Shown here piece after piece: positions 23,081 through 36,000 of a stretch of DNA of 64,000 nt. The stretch comes from Lathyrus oleraceus (taxonomy: Eukaryota; Streptophyta; Magnoliopsida; Fabales; Fabaceae), in NCBI RefSeq assembly GCF_024323335.1, contig NC_066581.1:459069197-459133196 (forward strand). The letters run 5' to 3'. A program made the position numbers and the translations under genes. Under the pieces are notes generated by a model. It searched no databases. It worked only from the letters and a program-made list of their open reading frames with translations, and was not told where the DNA came from. The stretch's first letter is position 1, and each line of letters begins with the position of its first letter.

Positions 23081-23587
23081 GACAATAAAAACAATGATAA
23101 AAATATAGAGGATTTTTATACTAATTCACTATTAACTAAGTTAATTCAGTCCACTCGTCAGAGTGATTTCTCCTTCTCCCAAGGACTTAATCCATTGATC
23201 AAACTGATTACAAACTCAAATACCAACTGTCAATGACTTCTCGAGGCTACAAACTAAACTTAGTCACTCAAGGAATTTAACCAAAGTTAAAGTAAAAAGA
23301 GTGTGTGTTTACAAGAATGCTTATAAACATGAATTTTAAAGTTTACACTTAAGAAAATATACACGTAAAAGATCTAAGGCTGGTGAGTGTTGTAATTGTT
23401 ATTTTTCTTCTTTTTCTCACTTCGTTGTTATTCTTATTCTTCTTCACAATATCTTATCTTCACAATTCTATGTCCTCTTTAAATAGATGATCAATAGTAC
23501 AGTTGGACGATATAATTGGAAACTTATTCAATTTCAAACTTGTAATAATGGTACGAGGTCAAGCCGTGAATTATGGAGATCCGTCCT
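23081..23587. other. Unassigned sequence
   Basis: No coding or repeat structure that I can name. It precedes the diverged Ogre-like LTR. Confidence 0.5.
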
Positions 23588-26500
23588 GTCATACCCTAAT
23601 TTTTAACCCTAAGATCCCACATCTCATTTTCATCTCTTGCATACAAACAAGGTCACCTCTTGGCCCTTCCGTTTACCATCTTTGAGTTTGCTCTTTGCAA
23701 GGATCACTAAGCACCTTTTTGTTTACCTTTGTGTTTATATGTTCATTTCTGATCTAACCACTAATAAAAAAACAAAAATAGGTCTTGTTTACCTTAAGTT
23801 TATTGTGCAAGGTAGGGCTCCTCAAGTCAAAAGCATTTCAAAGTTTGGTGGCTTACTTCTCAAGAAAATTCAAAGGTTCATGTGTTTATTTCCATGCCCT
23901 ATTCAACAAGTAACTTTAAGATTTGAGTAATCTAATCAAGATACCATCAAGGACACTTTATTTTGAGTTCATATGATCACCCATGTGCTTTTAATTGCAA
24001 GGAAAGTCCAAGTGCACAAGCTTGTTCCAAGTGGTTTGACCTAAAAGTCAACATTTTGAGGTCAAAGTTCCAAAGATCACAACTCCTTCAATTCTCAACA
24101 TTTTTTGAAATTCCCCTTTTTGCATATGACTCTTCTCAACATCCTATACATCTTCTCTTTACATGACAAGACCCAATTATGCTTGGAGGATCATCAAAAG
24201 TTTGGAGACATTATAAGTCATTTGTGGACTTAGTGAAATTTGACCTATTTTCAAGTGACTTTTTGCCAACTTTCAAAGATCATAACTTGCTCAATTTTCA
24301 ACCTATGAAGCTGATTATTTTTTCACAATGTCATTGGTAATACCCTCTACAGGTTTTGTTCAAGGACCAAGGTCAAATTATGCTTGGAAGGCCATGGAAT
24401 TCAGTGGGACATTATAGGTCATTTTCAGCCATGAAGCACTCAAAATTTTCTAAGTTATGAAACTAGTATTTAATGCCAACTTCAACACACCATAACTTTG
24501 TGCTTAAACATCCAAATGCAACCTTTCTTGGCTCATTGTAGTCTTGTCCATAATGTTAACACATTGCAAAAAGAATGGGACCAAAAGCCTCTTGAGTAGG
24601 ACGTCCCATTGAGTTGAACATGGTGACTTGAAACTGAAGAAATCACCATTGCCCGAAATTTGATCATGACTAAACTCAATTTCAAGCCAAATTAGCAAGT
24701 GTTTTGGTCCTAAACATGTTTTAACAAACCTCCAAAAGTTAATTAACACTTAAAACGCATCATTTGGATGGGTATTGAGGAGTTTCAAGTCACACTTGCA
24801 TCAAATTAATTTTGCACGAATTCAACATCATTCCACACGTATTTGAATCCAATCATATTCCCTATAAATAGAGGAAGTTATTGCCTTCATTTGCAAGCTT
24901 TGGAGAGCCAAGAAACCCCTGCTACAACTTCAACTTTTTTCCAGAAAATTCAACTATCGTGTTTTGAGTTTCAGCCTGTTTCAATCCATTTTCTTGATTC
25001 TATTAGCTCCATCGGCATCCTCTGAAACTTTTGCAATAATTCCCAACCTCTGAGACTTTCTGAATTACTTAAACCATATCGAGCTTCATCAACTTCTGAT
25101 CACCATCTGAACAAGGTAGTTCTGAGCATCATTTGAACTCAAACAAGTTATCACAATGTAGTCTTTCACTCTCTGATGATTTCCCCTAACTTATCTTGTG
25201 TTGATTAATCGCGTTCATCGTTTAATTTTATTTTTCGTGGCTTACTTGTTTCTGAAACTTCTTTGAAATTCCCTTTGCTCAGTTCACATAAATGAAGTCG
25301 AGGCATAAGGTTGAATTTGGGATGAGAAGAGGATCACAATGGTCGTGGTCTCATGTCTTAAAGTTACTAAATGATGAAACTCCGATGACAGCTTACTGGA
25401 GAAGATGACAAGAGTATTTCTCAGGTGGTCTGAGTTTGGACCAGACACGTTGGCATTTTCAAATGTTTTATTTGGTTAAATTCAAACTGGATTCTATGTT
25501 ATGATTGCAACGTGTTCTATCGTGTTTCTCATTATTTAGAGTGTTGGATCTGCCACGTCAATTAATGAGGCGTGATCCAACGCTCCTGATTTTTTTTGAT
25601 TTTAATTCTTTTTCTTTTATTATTTTAAATGGCTTTTTCTTTAAAAAATCATAGTAATTTCATTTTTTATCCAAAAAAATCCCAAAATAATTTCTAAAAT
25701 TCTCTTTTATTTTTCTTCATCTGATTTTTATTTTTCCGCATTTTATTTCACTAATTATCTATTTTTTATGAATTTTCTATTTTCTCCTTTGTTTTAATTG
25801 GTTTAAAAATATTTTTCTGCATTTTTAAATTCTGAAAATTTTATTATATGCTTCTCATTTTATTTCGAACCTTCCATAATGTTCTTGCCCATTTGTTTGG
25901 TGTTTTGAAAGACTTTGTGAATTTTCCATTTTAAAAATCATTTAAAAATCATTTAAAAATCATTTAAAAATACATTTGATGTATTTTTTATTTCATTTAA
26001 TTGAATTTTCAATTTGTTTGACCTTGTGGACTTCTGTTGGCCTTGGATCATGATTATTTTGACATCAAGTCTCATCAAACTCAATGGATCTTGGATGTTG
26101 ATAGGGGTGAAAACCCTAATCCACCAAAATTGATGATTGATTTTGATGATGACTTGATCAAATTTGTGATTCAATTTGGATGTGACCTCTCTTGTCCCCT
26201 TTCTTATTCATCCCCTTCTTGTCCCTTTCATCAATTGGATTGATTTGTGTTCATCTTGTTCATGATGTGTGGATTGGTACTTGATGAACTTTCATCATTT
26301 CAAATCTACCTTCTAAGTGATCATGAATCATTTAAGGTACTTTGGATTGATGCATAAGTTTGTCCTAAGTTTCATAAAATGTGGATTGAAGTACCTCCTA
26401 GCTTTTGTGCTTGATCATCCCCTTTCTTTTTCTTTTCTTGTGTGGCATAGCTTTAGGAGGATGATTTACATATCATTTCTCTAGCATGTATTAACACAAA

Positions 26501-28050
26501 CATTATTATTGATCAACCTTAGATAGTTGTGACTTCTACATAAGTCCAATTACTATTGCTTAACATAGCGCTAAATTTGTCCCCAAGGCAATGACATTTT
26601 TATAAGTGAGATTGTAAGTCTCCTATCCCTCATGGAATTGTGTGAAAGTGTTGCTCATTTTCCATTTGTGAGAGCTAGTGGCATACTTGTTGATTTTATC
26701 CAAGTTGGAGCCCTTCTCATAAATGATGTATAAGTTCATATTTTCTTTCTTGTGAGTGAATAGTTGAGTGTTCTCCAAAAAAATGACCAAAATAGCTTCA
26801 TCTCACTAACATCTTTTACTAACATTTTACTCATATTAACTTTTACTTCAAAGTCTTTTACCTTTATGACTTTATTTTTTATGTCATTTATTTTATGCTT
26901 TATGTTTAACATTTCATATGATATTATTTGGGTTTATTCCATTTTGTTCTTTGTCCATTTGGACCTTTCTTTATATCATTGCAAAGAAGACACTAATAAA
27001 AAGAAATTTGTTTCTCCTAACCCATGGACTTGTGGTTACTGTCCTTGGCATCATTCTGGAGTTATGGACTTAGAATTAGGATCTTGACCTTTTCTTTGGG
27101 ACTTGTGACTTGAGACCTTGGAATTCATCTAATACCTATAACTTTGGACTTCTTTGTGAAGACTTGACTTGGTTATTCTGGTTCCATATGATACATGGAT
27201 TACTATTTGCTTATTTTGCTTGCTTGAGGCTTAATCCAAAGGAGGGAAATTCTTGCTTGACTTATGTCATAAAGCTTACTATCTCTTAGTTAGATATTTC
27301 TTCTTTAGCTTTTACTTTGCTGCTTTAGGATAATCTCTTCTTCTCCTTCCCATTCTTTAATTTTTAAAATCTTTTCTCTTTTTTCAAAACCTTCTTGTTT
27401 TTTAACTTGAACCATTTTCTCAATAAACCTTGAATTTTGTCAAGTGATTTTCAAACCTTTTTTCCAACAAATGCCAATCCATCTTAAGCATACTTAGATT
27501 AATTTCAAAAGACTAAAAAAATACTTAACTCATTAAACCATTTTGTGCCCTTCGTGCACTTTTCTTTTTTTAAACTTTTTCTCAAGGAATTAGACATGAG
27601 TCATTTCCATAGTTGAGTTATAATTCTCCTATCTCCATAGTATTGATGATCATTCTTTTCCATATGTGCCAGCTAGTGGTATACTTGTTGATCCTTGTCC
27701 AAGTTAGAGCCCTTATCATGAGGATGCAAAGTTCTCATACTTGTGGGTGACTAGTTGAGTATTCTCCTAAAAATAACAAAATGTCTTTCCCATAAAAAAT
27801 GAATCAAAACAAACTCCCTTTGGTATTTTTACCACAAACTACGAGGTTTTGATCCTCCATTGCACTTTCTTGGTACCTAGGCATGAGACTTTAAAAGTCT
27901 TGGCAAACACCAAATCATAATAAAAATACTTACTTGTCCCATCCCCCCAATCTTTTAAAAAATAACATTTTTTTTCAAGCTAAAATGTGCATATTTTCAA
28001 AGAGGTTCCCATGGAGTACCACAGATGTTTAGGATGCTAATATCCGAACC
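23588..28050 (+). repeat. Diverged Ogre-like LTR, plus orientation, 3' end cut
   Basis: It starts TGTCATACCCTAATTTTTAACCCTAAGATCC, parallel to the young Ogre LTR start TGTAAGACCCCAATTTTGGGCCCTAAGATCC. Near 28000 the segment CCCATGGAGTACCACAGATGTTTAGGATGCTAATATCC parallels CCCTAGGAGTACCTAGGACG and following in the young LTR. It is interrupted at about 28050, plus or minus 30 bases, by the 3' end of a minus-strand LTR. An internal duplication of about 200 bases (GCTAGTGGCATACTTGTTGAT and variants) occurs at 26640-26790 and 27600-27770. The rest of this LTR may lie beyond the right edge. Confidence 0.75.
24862..24869 (+). promoter_or_regulatory. TATA box of the diverged Ogre-like LTR
   Basis: CCTATAAATAGAGG lies about 1.27 kb into the LTR. 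The corresponding place in the young Ogre LTR has a weaker GATATTTAAGCC near 34375. Assignment is by motif and position. Confidence 0.55.
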
Positions 28051-31000
28051 AACAACCCACACTGGAACCCAAATGCCACTCGATGGACTTACATCAGCTT
28101 CCAAGCACACAACAAGACAAAACAAAGACACAGGCGCCCGGAGAGATCTGCTCATCTCCTGCCTACGTACCTCATCTGGTATGAGGATCAGGGCGACGTA
28201 GTTCCCCTACAGAGGGAAAAAGGACTAGCCTAACCAGATAACAGAGGGAGACACAACTAGGGAGACTACGACTCGAGCCTAGATGTTATCATGCAAATTC
28301 ATCCCTAAGTTAAGGTTTCTAGCTAACTGGCACAGGGAGCCAGCCTATCCTAATCATGACTTGCACAGGAAGCAAGCCACACACACACTTAACTTGCACA
28401 GGAAGCAAGCTAAACAAACATACAAGCACAGATAGCACACACTATACACAAGCAAGTGGCTCAAACAAGGGTTAGGTTTTAGTCGAGGGGTCATATCAAC
28501 CTCAACAAACAAACCTCTGGAACTGGGTGAATGTGCTCTTAACCTTGCCATTGAGGGGCTAAGGTGAAGCAGATGAAAGGTGGGTGAAGATAAGACTTCA
28601 CAGCTCTTATCCCTGGCCTGGGAGAGCTTAAGACAAGAATGTGTGGGTTCAGAAAGTGGGAACCCTTCTACACATCTAAAACTGACTCAACTGTACAATT
28701 GTACAAGATCTTGGGTTTGTATCTGCAATGCATCAACACCGTGGTGTGAGCAAAGCAGATGACACACAGAATAGCAGGGGATAGATTGCATATCCCTTGG
28801 GTTCTGCCAATTGCCTCTTCACTTAGGAGGTCTTTGACTCTATGCAAGGACAAAATTAAACATCCACAAACATTGCCTCTTAAGGAGGACTTCAGACAGT
28901 TGCCTGGCCAGGTAACAGGCCAGGTCTTCCAGACTACATGAAGATGAGAAATATACCTCAATGCAAATTGCTTATACAAGCAAAGCAAAGCAAAAGTTCA
29001 CAAGGAACTGAGCAACTAAAAGCACCTGAAATAGTCAAGCAGACATTAGTATACAAGTCAAAGTTAAATCAAAATGAAACAGATATCAACCAGTCAATAC
29101 AAACAAGTGAATGTGCAAGGCACAAGGCTCAAGACATGTGAGCCAAGCCACCTACAAAACAAACAAGTTAAACAATGATATTCAAGCAAGCTCAATCAAA
29201 AAGAATTGGTCTCATTGGTCATTTGTTGGTCAACCTGAAAAGATAAGCTCAAAGGTGAGTAACAGGACCACTAGGACAAGCCTAGGGTCAAAAGGGAATG
29301 AAAAGGTCAAAACAGCAAAGGGCAAGCATCCAAAATCATGTTCAAACAATTAAGAAACACAACCAATTGGGTTCACATTCATATCATGCATCATCATCAA
29401 TTCATGAGCAAAAGAAGTCAAAGCATTGCAAACAGAAGCTCAAAGAAGTCAACAGAATGACTTGCATCAAAAGTAATCTCAAACATTTCCAAAAATCACC
29501 AAATAAATCATGATCAATCACAACCCACAGCATGGTAAGCATGTCAAATTTCATCTCATTTGGACAAGTGGAAGGCAGTCAATGAAAATTAGAAAGTCAA
29601 AGTAATTTTGAACATGCTCAAAGAAGTCAACCAAACATGCATCAACTTAGAAAAATCATAAATCAGAAATGGTGTATGATGAATGAATGGGACTAAAACC
29701 ATGGCAAAGATGAGGATGTCTAGTTATCTCATGTAAAATTTCATGTCCATCTAATAAAGTATGAGAATTTCACAAATGAAATGGGAACATGTGTCACAAA
29801 AAGTCAACATATGACTAAACAGGGGAGAAAATCTCAAACAATTAGGAAATGCCACAAATAATTTCCAAGAAAATTCACATGTAAACTAGACATACAAGAG
29901 TAGGTTCATGCAAAAATTCAAACCAATTTGAGTTCAAGAAGCATGGTAATAAAAATCATGAAGTTGGACATCAATGGTGTGACACAAATTGTCACACCCT
30001 AATTCAAAAAATCATAACTCACAATCCAGATAAGATAAATTCACAAACTCTACACCAAAATCACCATGAATGTGTCTAGTTTAAGCACAAAAAATTTGGG
30101 AGCCATTGGATAAAGCATCATCATTTCACAAATGTTTTGGCAAAGTGTACAAAATTTGGTCACATTATACAAACCCTAAGGCCATTTAAAATTCACTCAT
30201 CCAAAAAATCAGCAAAAATCATGATAAAAAACTAGGGATCCATATGAACATGATGCAAAAATTCCCACTGGATTTGGAATTGAAATGAACAAGTTATGAA
30301 TTTTGCAAAATTGATGATCAAAGTGAAATAATATGTGAAATTAAATGGATTAATTTTGAATAAATGAACGAGAATGGCATTTGTGTAAATATGGCCTTCA
30401 TTAAACCAAACGACCGCGTTTTGGACGCGGAAAGGGAATGTTATGATTGGTTGGCATGGTGCAACAGTGCCATGCACGCGTTCAGTTCCAGAATTCTGGG
30501 CATGGATGAAGATATTTAGGGTTTTCTGGGAACAGGGACAATGTTCATCGTCCCCAAATCATGTTTCACAAAAAAATCCCAGAAATCAAAATTACATACA
30601 CACAAATGTTCAGCATGGCATGGCAAGCAAGAATCCATCAACAATTTTCATCAAAACACAGCCATACTCATGAATCGAGCACAAACATAAATCAACATCA
30701 AACTTCAACACGGCACAACTTCAGAAATAAGCAGCCATTTTCAAAAATAAAAACATCATGAAGCTCAGCATGGAGAGATCTGCAATAAGCATGTATCTAT
30801 TTTAAGAAACAAGGAAGTCGAAATTTTACCAAAGTGGAAAGGCAGATGAGATTCAGTTGTTATTTGGTGTCTTTGGCCTGAAACAGGTGCTTTAAAAACC
30901 TCCTAATGATGAATGGTGAAGAAGGTTTGGCTTGAAATGGCTTGGAATGGCTTCAAACTTGGACTGCCATTGATGATGCTTGAAGAAAAACAGTCGTGGA

Positions 31001-32231
31001 AATGGCCTTCCAGCTGGAGAATGATGGTTGAAACAGGTTCACAATGTTGTATGGATGTTGTTTTAGGCAAGGCAATGCTCAGTTCTTTGAGAGTTTTTGA
31101 CAGATTTTGGAAAAATGCCAAAAATGAAGTTTTTGAGAATGAGTCAAGTTTTTGTGTTTGGAGGCTGCAACTAGGGTTTCTAAGTGACAGAAAATCATGA
31201 ATATATCTGCTGTTTTGTGGTACTAATGATGGTCCATGAAAATATGGAGTAAAGTGGGTGAAAAGTGTACTTTCTTTCCAATTTTCAAGCAAGTTGGCAT
31301 GGGTGTATGTACTTGCACGAATTTGGGCTTTCAAACATGACACAAACCACATTTCTGAACTATTTCAATTGGCCAAATGGTTTAAAAATGATTATTTTGA
31401 AAAGTCAAAATTCAACTCACTTGAAATTAATTAAGGCAAGTTCAAAAGGTCCATTTTGCATGGTGATGTTTTGGTGAATGAAAGTTACATTTTTGGAAAG
31501 AGGAGGTCAAATGTGACTTGTAGGAAAAAACCCCACCCAAATTGGCCAAATGGTTTGAGAGATATGGCCTTTTGAAGTTCAAGAATTTCTGAAAATGATT
31601 TGATCATATCTTGCCAACCATACATGGGAATTGAGTGTTCTTGGACTTTTTGGAAATGGGAGAACAAGATATTCAACTTTCATGTTGGGCAAAAATTCAT
31701 TTGAAGCTTGTATCATGATGTAAGTTTGAGGATCAAGACTTTCCATTTTTGGTAAGTTTCAGTTACAGGTCCAGTTTCCATTTTTGGAAATTTCTGATCT
31801 GGCTTCAAATTCTTCCATGATGGTGTTTGACATGATATATGAGGACTATATGGACATGAATAAGCTCTCTCAAACCAAATCCAACCATCAAATCACTGAT
31901 TAAATGGACAGTTGACCAACAGTTGACTTTTAGGGTTTCTGACTGATTGTGCATTGACTGATGACTTCTGAACATCCAATCCTTGACCAAAACACTTCAA
32001 ATGGATCCCCAAGTCATGTGAACATGTTGGACCAATCCTAGGGCCTTGGCTCCTTGAGAATTGTGCTTGCTTGCTTGACTGACTGATCTCCTGACCAGTT
32101 TGACCTAATTTCTTGATTGGCTTGCACTTGAGGCAAATGGGACAATGCAATGCTATGCAGTGGACCATGTTATGATATGACCAAATATGAGAATGTATGT
32201 ACAATGATGGGTGCAAATTTGAGGTGCTACA
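28051..32231 (-). repeat. 3' LTR of an older minus-strand Ogre-like element
   Basis: On the minus strand it starts at 32231 with TGTAGCACCTC, directly after a purine tract. Its body matches the young Ogre LTR in opposite orientation at several points: 31685-31740 against 33670-33735 (CAAGCTTCAAATGAATTTTTG), and 28530-28570 against 38575-38615 (the CTGAGCCCCTCAATGGCCAGG segment). The end joins the plus-oriented LTR near 28050 without a clear terminus, so it may be truncated. Confidence 0.82.
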
Positions 32232-32248
32232 GCTGCCCCTATTCAATC
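32232..32248 (-). promoter_or_regulatory. Polypurine tract of the older Ogre-like element
   Basis: The minus-strand sequence GATTGAATAGGGGCAGC abuts the LTR start. It closely parallels CCTTAAATAGGGGCATC before the 3' LTR of the young Ogre. Confidence 0.8.
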
Positions 32249-32363
32249 AGCTGGGAACCCGAACGGATGAGAGCAACGGCTGTCAGACTTTCAGGGTAAA
32301 CAGGGATTGAATACCAAGAACCGAGAAATTTGCACTCTGCCGGATATGATACAAGGAGAACCA

Positions 32364-33061
32364 CGTCATTTACCGATGACGCCTGCAATTGACAACTTCA
32401 GAAAGGCGAAACCATTTACCGATGGTTAGAAACTGGAAACTTGATATTTACCGATATCAACTTTAGCAAGACCATTTACCGATGGCTGCTGGGAAACAAC
32501 TTTTGATGTAAAAGGAAGCAAAACCATTTACCGATGGTGGCTTCAAAGAAACTTGACATTTACCGATATCAACTTCAACCCGACCATCTACTGACGGCTA
32601 CTGCAACTGGGGATCTGATATTTACCGATATCGAAGAAAACGGGGCCATTTACCGATGGCGTCTCCACTTGGGGAGGAGCAAAATCTTTATGGTGTAATC
32701 AGACAAGACGTTTACCGACGACTTCTGGGGATCTTGATTTTATCAACAAGGAAACAAAGCATGACCAGACATTTACCGATGACTGGGATGAGACTCGACG
32801 TTTACCGACATCGAAAGATGATGTTTACCGACATCCAAAAACGACCAGACATTTACCGATGACTGGGGAACACTTCACTAAGGGAAAAAACAAGTATTTG
32901 TAACTGGAAACCAGATGGGACATTTACCGATGACTCTACTGGGGATTTAGCTGGGGATTATCAAACATTTACTGATGACTGCAGAAAAGACTCGGTGTTT
33001 ACTGACATCGAAAGATGATGTTTACCGACATCAAAAAAATGACCAGACATTTACCGATGAC
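32364..33061 (-). repeat. Array of TTACCG/CGGTAA-loop hairpins with varying paired stems
   Basis: On the plus strand the core is TTACCG between complementary arms. Examples: CGTCAT/ATGACG (32364-32381), AACCAT/ATGGTT (32410-32427), TTGATAT/ATATCAA (32441-32460), ACCAT/ATGGT (32523-32538), GATAT/ATATC (32617-32632), GCCAT/ATGGC (32645-32660), GATGT/ACATC (32820-32835), TGATGT/ACATCA (33016-33033). Stem sequences differ but still pair. Spacers of 20-50 bases are variable. The array continues after the Ogre insertion, for example TGGTGT/ACACCA at 62495-62512. Confidence 0.88.
33057..33061 (+). repeat. Target site duplication ATGAC (left) of the young Ogre
   Basis: ATGAC precedes the 5' LTR and is repeated exactly at 62453-62457 after the 3' LTR. 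It fixes both element ends. Confidence 0.97.
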
Positions 33062-36000
33062 TGTAAGACCCCAATTTTGGGCCCTAAGATCCCTCATGGC
33101 CCATGTCATTCATATCATAACCTCAAGGATCAATGCATGCCTTTGCTTTCCTCTTAGTGGATAGATTGCCTTGTGGGTTTGTTTCTTGATCACCAAGCAT
33201 ACTTTGCATTTGTATATCCTTGCCTTTCACATGTTTATTAACCAAAAAGTACAAAAATATTGTCTGTCTAACCTTGTTGCTTGCAGTGGAAGCAATCATC
33301 AGCAATTAGGTCAAAGTCAGTCATTGGTCAGTCAAAGCAATGGATGATGGCCATTCTTGTGGAATTTGGGCATCATGATCAATAATCAAAGGTTCATACA
33401 TCTTGAGACATCATTTGAAATCAATTTCTCAAGGAATTAGGGTTTGGAATTCATCAGAAGAGGTTCAATCATCCAAAACCCTAGAAAAAGTCAACAGACA
33501 GTCAAACTTGGTCAACAGTTGATTTAATCAGAGATTTGATGGATGGAATTGATCTGAAGGAGTTCATTCATGCTTGTATAAGCCTCATATATCATGTCAA
33601 GCCTCATCATGGGAGAAAATCAAGTCAATCAGAAAATTTTCCAGAAATAGAAACTGGACCTGTAATTTCAACTGCCAAAAATGGAAACTTCTTGATCTTA
33701 AACTTACATCATGATACAAGCTTCAAATGAATTTTTGCCCAACATGAAAGTTGAAGATCTTGTTCTCCCATTTTCAAAAAGTCCAAGAACATCAAAATCC
33801 CATGTGTGGTTGTCAAGATATGATCAAATCATTTTCACCAATTTTTGAACTTCAACAAGCCATATCTCTCAAACCATAAGGCCAAATTTGGTGGGGTTTT
33901 TTCCTACAAACCACATTTTTCATCCTCTTTCCAAAAATATAAATTTCATGACCTAAAACATTACCATTCAAAATGGCATTTTTGGACCTTTTGCATTTAA
34001 ATTCAAAGTTTGACCAAACTTTGACTTTTTGAGTTTTTGACTTTTTCTCATTTTTACCAATTGGGAAATGTTCCATATCACATTTGTGACTTGTTCCAAT
34101 CCCAAAACCATCATCATACCATCCTTTTATCATCATTTTGAATCAAAATTCAAAGTTGGCAAAAGGTGCAAAAAGGAAGTACATAAACAAAACACACACT
34201 GCATTTTCTGTACAACCAAAAACAGCAAAATTGCAGTCTGTTTCCAGCCTATTTGAGGCCCAATTCGCAGCAGCACACACCCTCCACTTCCACTTTGTCC
34301 ACAATTAGCAACTTTGCAAATGAAGGCATTTACACTAAGTCAGCTTAGCACATGGTTAAATGAGGATTAACAGATGATATTTAAGCCATTCTTCTGCATT
34401 TCCAACCCTAGTTCTGCAGCCTACCACACAGAAAAAACTCATTCCCTCCTCTCTTGCAACCTTGCATTTTGACTCGATTTGGAGAAACCACCAAAAACCA
34501 CAAAGAACCTTTGCATCCATCATCATTTGGACTGCATTGTGAGGCATTTTGAACCATCCTTTATCAACTGGAACACCTTCTTTAACACTGCATCTCCAAG
34601 CTATCAACAATGGTGAAGGAAGATTTGAAGAACTCGATGCACTATTGAGCCAAACCACCTCAAGACTCCATCATTGTATAGCATAGAGAGGAACTGTTTC
34701 AGCTTCAAACCTTCAAACAGACACTGTTCCATTGATTTCCTCCAAACAAGTGAGTTTTTCGATTACCTTGTTTTGTCAAATAATGATATGCTTTAAGTAG
34801 GCCTTGCTTCACTGATTCTAAAGAGCCATAGTTTGTTTGAATTGATGAAGTATTGCATGAGATATTTGAAATTGAAGTTTTGTGTACAAGTGAAGTCTTG
34901 CTCGATTTGCCATGTTTGATTTGATTCTGGGAAGTTTGATGTTGTATTCTTGTTATTTGATGCTTACTGATGCTGTGACCATGCTTATTTTGAACTTCTG
35001 TTTGATTTGATTTTAAGTGTATGATGATGTTGAAGTTGATATGCTATTCTTGATTAACCAAACTCTGCCCAGATTTTCGTTTGAAATGTTGTGTTTTGTT
35101 GCTGTTTACACCTTGCATGAACTTGTCATATCATTGTTTGGGTGATTGCCATGCCATGCTGCTGTTATGCTACTACCATGCTATTGTATCATGCTACTTA
35201 ATCTGTTGATGAATTTGATGAGCACGTGCTAATAAAACCCTGCTACTGTTATTTGAACCAAATATCATGTTCAGAAAATCCAATGTGAAATATGTTGTGT
35301 GCTGTTGCATGCTGTTGCTCACGTTTTGTGTTATAATAATGATGACATGATGTTAACAATGCTGTTATTTGTTTTTGTTTGGTTTGATGATGATGAAGTT
35401 GAGCATTTTGCTGCTGTGATAAACCCCCACATTTTTCCAGAAATCCATATGGTTGTGGCTGTTGTGTATGGTTTGTGCTGTTGGATGTTGCATGAGCCAA
35501 TACCATGTTGATTGTATGCTGATCAAATTTTGTTTGGATATGGATGAACACATTGATGCCATGCTAAACCTTGCTGCAGTTTTAAAACATGAATGCTGCT
35601 ATGTGCTTTTGCTTGGTTTGCTGTTGAATGATAATGATGCTTGAATGCTGTGCTGATTGTGTGTCTTGGTCTTGTTGTGTATAACATGTTTGCATTGAAG
35701 AGCATTATTATTGCCATGTTGTTTTCTTGGTGCTGTTTATGGGTTTGTCGAGCTAATGATGAGTTTGAATGCTGTTGCCATGAGAAATCCCAATGCTGCT
35801 GTAGTTGAAACCTTGGTCCTTTCCATAAATCATGACTTTATGTATGCACTAGTTTGGCTGATGTTATTGTTTGTGATCATGTGATGCTATTACACTGTGT
35901 GTGGTCTGCTATTGAATTCGACATACCACTGCTATGCATTGTCCTGCTGTTGTTGAATGATGTTAGTTGCTGTTATATGTTGCATAAACATCATGTGTGT

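Larger units (their letters stand above)
32232..33061 (-). mobile_element. 3' untranslated region of the older Ogre-like element, part nearest its 3' LTR
   Basis: Minus-sense internal sequence, continued at 62453-64000 on the other side of the inserted young Ogre. It contains an array of short hairpins with a constant TTACCG loop on the plus strand (CGGTAA in sense). No coding sequence. Confidence 0.82.

Noticed and set aside
32364..33061. Regularly repeated short palindromes resembling a CRISPR array
   Set aside because: Stems are not identical between copies, spacers vary in length and are themselves related, and the context is a plant retrotransposon. Not CRISPR.
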